64,000 nucleotides of DNA from positions 1-64,000 of the forward strand of contig NZ_JBHOQV010000130.1 of NCBI RefSeq assembly GCF_042408735.1, read 5' to 3'. Source of the DNA: Thermogemmatispora sp042408735 (GTDB taxonomy: Bacteria > Chloroflexota > Ktedonobacteria > Ktedonobacterales > Ktedonobacteraceae). The notes under the pieces are model-generated. The model ran no database searches. It saw only the letters and a program-made list of their open reading frames with translations, and was not told where the DNA came from. The position numbers were made by a program, and so were the translations under genes. Positions 57,232-64,000 of this stretch are shown here, one piece after another (positions within the stretch are counted from its first letter, which is position 1; each line of letters opens with the position of its first letter).

Positions 57232-58356
57232 CTAGGGACGCAGGAGAACCAGCAGGACGCCCAGGAGCAGCAGCACGCCGATGGCGGCAAAAACGCCGGC
57301 ATTGAGGAGCATGTTGCTGCGGGCCTGCTCGCGGAACTGCTCTGACGGCAGGTGCAGCGGATCGGCTGATGAGGCGCTGACCGCCGCCTCGCCTTCTTGC
57401 CCTTCCAGGTAGCGCTCCAGCAGAGCTTCCAGGTCCCGCTGCATGGCGCTCGGATGGGGATAACGCTGGGCCCGCGACAGGCTGAGCTGACGCACAAGGA
57501 TCATCTCCATCTGCGGGCTGACGGCGGGATTGAGGCGGCGCGCCGGCGGATGGAAGAAGACCAGGCGCTCGTTGGGATCGTAGCCGGTAACGGCGTGGTG
57601 AAGGGTGGCCGCCAGACTGTAGAGGTCGGCAGATGGATCAAGCTCGCCGCGCACCTCCTCCGGGGCGTAGTAGCCTGCCGCCACCTTGTCCCCTTTCTCG
57701 ACGGGCGGATCGGGTGGAAAGAGAGGAATGTGGATCAGCCAGGCCGTCTGCTGGGCCGTGTTGATCACGATGGTTTCCGGGTTGATCGAGCCGTGCACGA
57801 TCGGCGGCTGCTGCTCGGCCAGAATGGCCAGTAAGCTGCAGAGCTGATAGCCGTAGTGGACCACCTGGGCCTCGGGGAGCGCCCCGCCCTGGCGCTTGAG
57901 CAGCGTTCCCAGGCTCTCCCCTTCTGGCTGAGTGAGCACCAGGAAATAGCTGCCTCGCTCGCTGAAGCCGTCCACCACCTGGGGAAAGCCCTGGTGCTGG
58001 CCAAGCTGTTGCTGGCGCTCCATCACCTGGGCAATCACCTGGTTGGCACTGGTGCGCTGGAGCAGCTCCGGCGGCATCAGGACCTCGCGAATCAGAACCT
58101 GGCGACGCCCCAGCTCCTGATCAAGCGCCGACCAGGCCCGCCCCTGGCGACGTTGCGTCTCCGGCAGAGGCACCGGACCCAGAATGCGATACCGGCCCTT
58201 GGCCAGACTGTCGCCGCGCATCAGCAGATACTGCTGGGGTTGAGGCAATCCCAGCAGTGCCCCCGTGGTCGGTGGCGCCATTGCCGTCTGGTAGCCACAG
58301 CGTGGACAACGACCGTCAAAAAACATTCCCTCGTACGCGCAACGTGGACACCGCAT
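57232..58356 (-). CDS. Zinc-ribbon pseudokinase with a C-terminal membrane anchor (374 aa)
   Basis: N-terminal zinc ribbon C3-x2-C6...C17-x2-C20, a Ser/Thr-kinase-like domain (about 55-315), then one membrane helix (351-371). The kinase domain keeps the fold (VLIREVL at beta-3, QLCSLLAILAEQ, YYAPEEV as the APE motif, SADLYSLAATLHHAVTG as the helix-F Asp), but lacks catalysis. The beta-3 lysine is Arg90, the catalytic HRD-x-KP-x-N is H188-G-S-I-N-P-E, and DFG is replaced by IHIPL. So it is a pseudokinase, likely a scaffold or ligand sensor. The ATG at 58356 has AGGAGAGG upstream. Its neighbours are lpdA (same strand, 237 bases on) and an MFS gene 311 bases upstream; 58357-58667 has no gene. 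Confidence 0.88.
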   Translation of the reverse strand: MRCPRCAYEGMFFDGRCPRCGYQTAMAPPTTGALLGLPQPQQYLLMRGDSLAKGRYRILGPVPLPETQRRQGRAWSALDQELGRRQVLIREVLMPPELLQRTSANQVIAQVMERQQQLGQHQGFPQVVDGFSERGSYFLVLTQPEGESLGTLLKRQGGALPEAQVVHYGYQLCSLLAILAEQQPPIVHGSINPETIVINTAQQTAWLIHIPLFPPDPPVEKGDKVAAGYYAPEEVRGELDPSADLYSLAATLHHAVTGYDPNERLVFFHPPARRLNPAVSPQMEMILVRQLSLSRAQRYPHPSAMQRDLEALLERYLEGQEGEAAVSASSADPLHLPSEQFREQARSNMLLNAGVFAAIGVLLLLGVLLVLLRP

Positions 58357-58667
58357 ACGCTACCTCTCCTTTTCCGGCATCCGAGCCAGAAGAACAGCTA
58401 ACAACTTCGTTTTTCTCTTCTCGTCTCATAGTCACTGACTGATATGTCAAGAGAGGGATCTCGGGCTGTGGTCTTCCAGGCTTGCGACAACATGAACAGG
58501 TCGACGAGTATCGTGCCAGGCGGCGTATAGAGCGCATCAGTAGGACAGAGCCTTTAACGTCCTCGAGAGCCCCTGGTAGAGAGCGCCAGAGGTTCATCTT
58601 TGAGCGAGGGGAGAGGCAGGCCGCAGCCAGCAGGCCAGCGGCCCACCGATTGGTCAGGTGGGCCGGC

Positions 58668-60131
58668 CTAGGGCGATACCTCATCCAGGCGTTTCTGCCG
58701 GGTAGAGGGACCGAACTGGGCCAGCAGCGCCGCCAACAGGAGGAAGCTGCCGATCAGCACAAAGGTGCCGCCCGGTCCCAGGCGGGTCACAAGCGAGGTA
58801 ACGTAGCTGACGCCGATGCCGCCTCCAACATGGCCGATGCCGTCAACCAGAGCGAAGCCGCTCGCCCGGGCGCGCGTTGGATAATTCTCCGTTGACCAGG
58901 AATAGACCATCGGGAGCCAGATGTAGCAGCCCATAGCCAGGACGATCGAGCCGAGGGCCGCCAGCTCAAAGTTGCTGCCGCTGCACGCGATGGTGACTTC
59001 TCCCAGCGTGGTCAGCAGAGCGGCGATCATTAGCCAGATCTTGCGCTCCAGATACTCACCAAGCAGATAGGCGGAGAAAGCACAGATCATGCTCCCGATG
59101 ATCCCAAGCGAGGTAATCAGGCCGGCCTCGGCGACCGGATAGTGGAGGGCTACCAGGAGAGTGGTCAGCCCAGAAATGTTCGAGTAGACCGTGATATAGG
59201 CCAGTAGCCAGATAACCAGGAGCAGGATCGTCCGCTTGAAATAGGTAGTATTGCTAAAAATCTCCTTGTAGCCCGTGCGACGATCGTAGATGGGGACTTG
59301 TAGCTCTGGTTCCGGCGGCGGTAACTCAGCCTTCAGGTGCTCGCGGGCATAGTCCTCCATGCGCTCGACAACGCGCTCGGCCTCATAGACGCGCCCCTTG
59401 GTAATGAGCCAGCGGGGCGACTCTGGCAACTGGAAGCGCAGCAGGAGGCCGACGAAGGCCAGGGAGGCGCCGATGGCATAGACAACGCGCCAGCCGAAGG
59501 TAAACTGGGGGCCGGCCAGGGCGAAGGGCAGCCCATAGGGAAAAGGCTCCGGAGGGGTTGTCAGGTAAAAGCCGAGCCAGACACCAAGCGAGGCCCCGAT
59601 CGAGGACAGAATGAAGATGAGGGCGGTATAGCGGGCTCGTGCCCCGCGCGGTGCCAACTCGTTCACATAGGTATTGACCAGGGCCAGATCGGCCCCGATG
59701 CCCACGCCGGTCAGGGTGCGCGCCAGGACAAAATGCGTGTAGTCGCTCACGAAGGCCGTGTAGAGGGAGCCGAGGCCGGTGATGGCCATAGTCACGACCA
59801 TCATATCGCGGCGCCCGTAGCGGTCCGCCAGCGGGCTAAAGATCAAGGCCCCCAGAACGTAGCCCAGCAGATTCATAAGGACGGGGAAGCCCAGGTACTG
59901 GCTGGCCGTCAGCGGGAGGCAGCCGACGACGATTTGGGTGCAGGTCTGAATGAAGGAGACGTTGATGTCGCCGATGTCGTAGAACGTGAAGAGCAACCCC
60001 AGGCCAATCACCAGCAGCACCATTCGAGGGAGAGCCCAGACCGGAATGCGGTCCTGCCGGGCTACGATCGCCGCCGCGATGCGCGATTTCTTCTGGCCTG
60101 GGAAGACGACCTTGCTCGTCTGAGCTGACAT
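58668..60131 (-). CDS. MFS transporter, metabolite:H+ symporter type (487 aa)
   Basis: Twelve-helix major facilitator. The loop after helix 2 is SPLADRYGRRDMM (consensus GxxADRxGRR), helix 4 has ARTLTGVGIGADLALVNTYVNELAPRGAR, and LPESPRWLITKGR marks the end of the first half as in sugar and organic-acid symporters. The second half carries YLLGEYLERK and STENYPTRARASG. The N-terminal ~30 residues are basic and soluble. The ATG at 60131 has AGGAG six bases upstream. It stands alone between the pseudokinase and a 79-residue gene. Substrate unknown: sugars, aromatic acids or dicarboxylates all fit the family. Confidence 0.92.
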   Translation of the reverse strand: MSAQTSKVVFPGQKKSRIAAAIVARQDRIPVWALPRMVLLVIGLGLLFTFYDIGDINVSFIQTCTQIVVGCLPLTASQYLGFPVLMNLLGYVLGALIFSPLADRYGRRDMMVVTMAITGLGSLYTAFVSDYTHFVLARTLTGVGIGADLALVNTYVNELAPRGARARYTALIFILSSIGASLGVWLGFYLTTPPEPFPYGLPFALAGPQFTFGWRVVYAIGASLAFVGLLLRFQLPESPRWLITKGRVYEAERVVERMEDYAREHLKAELPPPEPELQVPIYDRRTGYKEIFSNTTYFKRTILLLVIWLLAYITVYSNISGLTTLLVALHYPVAEAGLITSLGIIGSMICAFSAYLLGEYLERKIWLMIAALLTTLGEVTIACSGSNFELAALGSIVLAMGCYIWLPMVYSWSTENYPTRARASGFALVDGIGHVGGGIGVSYVTSLVTRLGPGGTFVLIGSFLLLAALLAQFGPSTRQKRLDEVSP

Positions 60132-60535
60132 ACTGCACTCCTATTGCTTCTACGTCTGGGAAATCAGCTATTTTTACAAGGCAAAGCCAAGATTGCCTCT
60201 CTGATGTCCTAACAGCCTCCCTTACAAGCAAAAGAAAGAAACGCAAGAATACGCTCCTTCACTCCTATTGACTACGCTCAAGTAGCATGGAGAGAAGGTC
60301 ACATATGCAGAGCCATTGTAGAGAAAGAGTGGCAGGCAGACAATGTTTAGAAGGACAAATTGATGGAAAGAAATTTGTGCTCAGCAACAAGAAGCACCAC
60401 GGCCAGTTGGTCCCGCCCGTCGCCTCGTCCCTGATCTGGGGCGCTGCGAGCGGGCGAGACCAACCGCTGGCTCGTGCGGGCTGAGCATGTGGATGGAGAG
60501 GGGAAAGAGCTTTTTTCTGCCAGTGCCAGGCGATA
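60132..60535. other. Intergenic region with an AT-rich half and a long hairpin
   Basis: 60132-60390 is unusually AT-rich for this window and probably holds the MFS gene promoter; no CDS was supported. The right part contains the long inverted repeat described separately at 60406-60464. Confidence 0.4.
60406..60464. repeat. Long inverted repeat downstream of the 79-residue gene
   Basis: GTTGGTCCCGCCCG (60406-60419) and CGGGCGAGACCAAC (60451-60464) form a 14-bp stem with one mismatch and a 31-base loop. It lies 72 bases past the stop of the minus-strand gene at 60536 and may serve as its transcript end, but has no T-run. Confidence 0.55.
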
Positions 60536-60775
60536 CTAAGGGCTATCGAGGTAGCGAGCAATCAAGGTCATGGCCTGCTCGCCAACCAGGGCCCGCAACT
60601 GGGCGTGGATCTCGCCCATACGCTCCATGCGCCGCGTGATAAAGCGGTGGCGACTCACTCCCAGGGCCAGACCATGCAGGCCGCGCTCTGCCGCCTCGTA
60701 CTCGGCTTGCAGCTGGGCCAGCAGGCGTGCCACTTCAGACCCGTCTGCGCCGGGCTGCTCTTCGGATCCGGACAT
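60536..60775 (-). CDS. Small helical hypothetical protein (79 aa)
   Basis: The ATG at 60775 has AAGGAG six bases upstream, the best support that this is a gene. It is nearly all helix, with heptads in VARLLAQLQAEYEAAERGLHGLA and FITRRMERMGEIHAQLRALVGEQ, so a coiled-coil or helical-hairpin dimer is likely. There is no membrane segment, Cys or nucleotide motif. I do not recognise a family. It lies 236 bases downstream of the acyl-CoA dehydrogenase stop and may be cotranscribed. A long hairpin follows at 60406-60464. Confidence 0.7.
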   Translation of the reverse strand: MSGSEEQPGADGSEVARLLAQLQAEYEAAERGLHGLALGVSRHRFITRRMERMGEIHAQLRALVGEQAMTLIARYLDSP

Positions 60776-61011
60776 AGCCAGCTCCTTCTCTCTTCCGTTC
60801 TTACAACTGACTGGTGACCTCTTGCCAACCCATCCCTGGGCGTGACCTGGCCGTCCTTGCCGACAAAAGCTGGGCCTGACTGACCCTCCCCATCCTGGTG
60901 GTGGTGGCCGTCAGACAGGTCATTCGGCCAGTCAGCCAGAGGGAGGGACGTGGCTATGGCCTGTCTGATTGCGGTGAACGCTCGCCTCTCGGACTCGGCC
61001 CACGGGCCGGT

Positions 61012-62178
61012 TTAGAGGGTCTCACCGACTTTAACGTGGCCACGCAGCAGGTTGCGAGCGATGATAAAGCGCTGGATCTCGTCGGTCCCCTCGAAGATGC
61101 GCCAGACGCGCATCTCGCGATACCAGCGTTCGACCGGTAGCTCCTTGGTATAACCCATGCCGCCATGAATCTGCAGGACGCGGTCTACGACGCGATTGGC
61201 CATATTGGCGCCGTAGAGCTTGGCTACCGAAGCGGCCTGGCGGTTATCCATTTGTTGCTCTGCCTGCCAGGCGGCGAAGAGGGTCAGCCAGCGGGCGGCC
61301 TCGATCTCCACGTAGGAGTCGGCGATCATCCACTGGATGGCCTGGCGCTCAGCGATGGGCTTGCCGAAGGTCACGCGTGTGCGGGCGTAGTCGATAGCCA
61401 TCTCCAGCAGGCGCTCGGCGGCGCCAACCGCGCGAGCGGCGATGTGCCAGCGACCGGCGCCGATCCATTTCATTGCAAGCTGGTAGCCCCGGTTCACCTC
61501 GCCGAGAACGTTCTCCTCGGGGACGCGCACGTTCTCAAAATAGAGGGCCGCCGGTCCCCACGAACCCATCGTTGGAATATAGCTGGAGCGCCAGCCCATC
61601 TCGCGGTCCACCAGGAAGCAGGTCAGGCCCTCGCGTACACCCTTTTCGGGGTCGGTGAGGGCGAAGACCATAGCGAAGTCGGCCTCGTTGCCGTTGGTGA
61701 TAAAGATCTTTTCGCCGTTGAGGACCCACTCATGGCCATCCTTGACGGCCCGCATCTTGAGATTAGAGACGTCGGAACCCGCCCCCGGCTCAGTCAGAGC
61801 GAAGCAGGAGCGCCGTTCGCCGTTGATGGTGGGGATCAGGTAGCGCTTCTTTTGCTCCTCGTTGCAGCTGTAGAGAATGTTATCGGCGGAGCCGCCGAAA
61901 GTGAAAGGCACAAACGTGCGGTAGAGTTCAATGGTGATGACCGCCGTCATGATCGGGCCAAGATTAGCCCCGCCATACTCCTCGGGCGTATTGATGCCCC
62001 AGAAGCCCAGTTCTCGGGCCTTCAGCTGAAGCTCGCGGAGCCTGGCGCGGTCTAAACCGGGGCGTCCCTCTCGTTCATTGCGCAAGACCTCGCCTTCCAG
62101 TGGCATCAGCTCCCTCTTGACGAAGGCGCGCACCGTCTCCTGGATCATCTTCTGTTCTTCTGTCAGGCGAAAATCCAA
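61012..62178 (-). CDS. Acyl-CoA dehydrogenase (388 aa)
   Basis: FAD enzyme that makes trans-2-enoyl-CoA in fatty-acid or branched-chain acyl-CoA oxidation. N-terminal DFRLTEEQKMIQETVRAFV, the flavin loop CFALTEPGAGSDVSNLKMRA, KIFITNGNEADFAMVFALTD, RVTFGKPIAERQAIQWMIAD, VLQIHGGMGYTKELPVERWYRE, and the C-terminal catalytic IFEGTDEIQRFIIARNLL (Glu in EGTDE). The start codon is TTG at 62178, with AGGAGG five bases before it; it gives the expected family N-terminus. Products feed the glyoxylate bypass genes elsewhere in the window. Chain-length preference cannot be told. Confidence 0.94.
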   Translation of the reverse strand: MDFRLTEEQKMIQETVRAFVKRELMPLEGEVLRNEREGRPGLDRARLRELQLKARELGFWGINTPEEYGGANLGPIMTAVITIELYRTFVPFTFGGSADNILYSCNEEQKKRYLIPTINGERRSCFALTEPGAGSDVSNLKMRAVKDGHEWVLNGEKIFITNGNEADFAMVFALTDPEKGVREGLTCFLVDREMGWRSSYIPTMGSWGPAALYFENVRVPEENVLGEVNRGYQLAMKWIGAGRWHIAARAVGAAERLLEMAIDYARTRVTFGKPIAERQAIQWMIADSYVEIEAARWLTLFAAWQAEQQMDNRQAASVAKLYGANMANRVVDRVLQIHGGMGYTKELPVERWYREMRVWRIFEGTDEIQRFIIARNLLRGHVKVGETL

Positions 62179-62490
62179 AGTTCTCCTCCTCGTTGGTTAC
62201 AGGCAGCGCGTTCTCTACCGGCTTATTGAGCAGGGCCTGACCGACCCTCTCCCCGGCTGGGAGCAGTGCCGACCTCCGGCCAAAGGCGGCTCTGGGACTG
62301 GGGACTTCCCAGACGGCAGATGGCTTGTCGGTCAGTCGATCGGCGGCCAGCCCGGCAACGGCCGGCGAGCAGACAGGCGAGACTGATCAGGACGCCTGGT
62401 CCGGGTACAGAGCTATTGTATGAGGAGAACAACGGGGAAGGGCAATGTTCTGATCGACAAATTTACTGCCGCTTCTTTGTGGCAGAGCAC

Positions 62491-62572
62491 AGGAGGCCGC
62501 CCGCCGGATCGAGCTGGGTTCAGGCGGTTCCGCTTGGAAGAAAGGGAAACGAGCGTGAGCGGGCGGCCTCCT
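62491..62572. repeat. Perfect 14-bp inverted repeat with a 54-base loop after the PucR-type gene
   Basis: AGGAGGCCGCCCGC (62491-62504) and GCGGGCGGCCTCCT (62559-62572) match exactly. It starts 30 bases past the stop of the minus-strand regulator gene, where a transcript end is expected. The 62179-62601 gap otherwise holds no gene. Confidence 0.6.
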
Positions 62573-62601
62573 CGTAGCCTCGGGCCTCGGCGAGACAGGC
62601 G

Positions 62602-64000
62602 TTAGTGCCCGGCGGCGCTGGCGCCCTCTTCGGCGTGAGTGCGCTGCCAGATAAAAGCTGCCAGCGCCATCGCCGTCTGTTCTTTGGGCGTCTGCTCATC
62701 GTTGCCCAGCAGGTCCTGGGCCCGATGCAGGCGGTAGCGGATCGTATTGACGTGGACCCCCAGGCGCTCGGCCACTGCCTGAGCCGAGCCGAGCGTTTGG
62801 GCCAGGACGAAGGTTTCGGTCAGGTGCGAGCCGGTGGCGCGATCGTAGTCAAGCAGGGGCTTGAGCAGTTTGGCGGCGAAAGCCTCCAGATCCTTTGTCA
62901 GGCGTGGATTCTCCAGCAGGCTATCCAGGCCGAACGTATAGACGTCGAGCAAATACTCGCCATAGCCCTCGCGGCGCGCCTTCTGCGCCAGCGCGATGGT
63001 ATGTGTCAGGCCCATCTTGAGGTCTTCCAGCGAGTGGTAGCGCCCGCCGTAGACGATCCAGAGCGGCTGAACGCCGCAGTGTTGCAGCAGGGCATCGCGC
63101 ACCTTCGAAGGCGGTTGCGGAGCCTGGCCTTCCAGCAAGACGATGGCCGTGTCGTCATCGACAAAGATCAGGGGACTCTTCAGGCACTCGAGGACCACGC
63201 TCTCAGCGATCATGCGCTTGCGGGCCGACTTCATGGCCTGCAGGCTCTCTGCCGGCCAGGCCAGCACCCAGAACTGACCGCGCTCCACCGGCAGACCGAG
63301 CCGATAGCCGTCTTGCTCCACATAGTGCAGTCCCTGGCCCTTCAACAGAGAGCGAAGCCATTGCTCGCGGCGGCGGTCGAGCTGGTCCTGCACCTGCTCC
63401 AGGCGCGTGATCACCAGGTTGCAGGCCACCACCAGATCGTAGAGGAAATCCGGCCACTGCGGCGGCGGAAGTGGAACCGCGGGGCAAAGGTAGACCGAAC
63501 CAGGGCGCTCCAGACCGGAGAGCGCCAGCGGGACCACCTGCACCTTCTCCGGCTGGCGCGCGCGCTCAGCCCGTAGCTGCTCCAGCTCCTCGCTGCGCGC
63601 CAGCACATAGGGCTTGCCGCTGCCATCCGTCACAATCACCGGCCCCTTGATCAGTTGACTGGCCCAGTTCTCGACGGCTTCCACGCGGCTGGCGTGCAGC
63701 AGCAGCTCATACCAGGCGGTTTTGGCGTCGGGGGTCCGTGTCAGGCCGGGCCAGTGGATCAGGGTAGGACGCTCGCCGGGCGGCAGCGGTTCCAGCAGGC
63801 GGGTGAGGCGTTGGCCAAGGAGGAATTCGGCCAGGGAGAAGGGGGCGACGGTACGCCGCGTCGTATAGAGGACGGCGGCCACGTGGGCGCTCCCGTCGTG
63901 AACCGTTTGCGAGCGCACGGGCAAAGCCATGCCAGAGCGCACCTGTTCGCGATCAACGATGTCGCAGACGCTGGGATCGCGGTAGGGGGAGTTGCGATAA
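62602..64000 (-). CDS. PucR/CdaR-type transcriptional regulator with a GAF domain (5' truncated by window edge)
   Basis: The frame is open to the last base; the in-frame GTG at 63942 is not the start, because the residues before it (SPYRDPSVCDIV, REQVRSGMALPV) are the middle of a GAF domain. Next is a linker with coiled coil (about 140-170 of the visible 466), a GGDEF-like/CdaR central region (VVLECLKSPLIFVDDDTAIVLLEG and GGRYHSLEDLKMGLTHTIALAQ), and the C-terminal helix-turn-helix typical of PucR (LDYDRATGSHLTETFVLA, AQAVAERLGVHVNTIRYRL). Such regulators respond to purines, sugar acids or other metabolites. The gene is divergent from nothing visible; its target may be the acyl-CoA dehydrogenase downstream on the same strand, though 420 bases separate them. 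Confidence 0.88.
   Translation of the reverse strand, partial: YRNSPYRDPSVCDIVDREQVRSGMALPVRSQTVHDGSAHVAAVLYTTRRTVAPFSLAEFLLGQRLTRLLEPLPPGERPTLIHWPGLTRTPDAKTAWYELLLHASRVEAVENWASQLIKGPVIVTDGSGKPYVLARSEELEQLRAERARQPEKVQVVPLALSGLERPGSVYLCPAVPLPPPQWPDFLYDLVVACNLVITRLEQVQDQLDRRREQWLRSLLKGQGLHYVEQDGYRLGLPVERGQFWVLAWPAESLQAMKSARKRMIAESVVLECLKSPLIFVDDDTAIVLLEGQAPQPPSKVRDALLQHCGVQPLWIVYGGRYHSLEDLKMGLTHTIALAQKARREGYGEYLLDVYTFGLDSLLENPRLTKDLEAFAAKLLKPLLDYDRATGSHLTETFVLAQTLGSAQAVAERLGVHVNTIRYRLHRAQDLLGNDEQTPKEQTAMALAAFIWQRTHAEEGASAAGH

Overview
The window is high-GC, densely coded DNA with both ends cutting through genes: a Clp ATPase on the left and a PucR-type regulator on the right. The gene content (lactate use, glyoxylate bypass, very long GAF/PAS histidine kinases, a T-box in front of thrS, decayed TnpB and Rpn-type transposase relics, a pseudokinase carrying a zinc ribbon) resembles Chloroflexota, class Ktedonobacteria, perhaps a Thermogemmatispora-like thermophile. 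This is an inference from gene style, not from a marker-gene comparison. No rRNA, tRNA or CRISPR array was seen.

Layout. 0-7 kb: 3' part of a ClpA/ClpC-type ATPase, a repeat-bearing non-coding stretch, a small CxxC protein and a 1022-residue membrane histidine kinase. 7-22 kb: a short peptide ORF, a HIT protein, then a lactate-centred block on the minus strand (lutC, a fused lutAB, and further right an L-lactate permease). Between these lie a tandem nitrilase with a dead second domain, a GntR/UTRA regulator with its own promoter and operator-like repeat, a second soluble histidine kinase, a decayed TnpB and two Ktedonobacteria-style hypotheticals. 22-33 kb: secA with an unusual ~190-residue insertion and a strong terminator, aceA and aceB (glyoxylate bypass, which with lactate and acyl-CoA oxidation fits growth on C2/C3 and fatty acids), tmk-grpB, and thrS behind a T-box leader. 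33-43 kb: a decayed Rpn/DUF4351-like gene, an EamA transporter, a TIGR00300 ornithine-cyclodeaminase-like enzyme, an HD phosphohydrolase followed by what looks like a Cas4-type nuclease split over two membrane-anchored proteins, rpsU, a dipeptide epimerase and a NUDIX hydrolase. 43-64 kb: a peptide ABC importer without ATPases (binding protein, two permeases), an APC amino-acid permease, a three-gene minus-strand run (C26 peptidase, polytopic membrane protein, LamG-like anchored protein), an anti-sigma-like membrane protein, lpdA, a zinc-ribbon pseudokinase, an MFS transporter, a small hypothetical, an acyl-CoA dehydrogenase and the truncated PucR regulator.

The best candidate for something undescribed is the split Cas4-like pair at 37275-38368. 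The N-terminal Fe-S cysteine motif sits on one protein with a C-terminal membrane helix. The PD-(D/E)XK core and the other three cysteines sit on the next protein, behind an N-terminal membrane helix. An HD-domain gene precedes both. Other notable points are the SecA insertion, the T-box with a tandem repeat between its terminator and thrS, the tandem nitrilase with Cys-to-Gly in domain 2, the zinc-ribbon pseudokinase, and a recurring extended -10 promoter (TGnTATAMT) at several genes.
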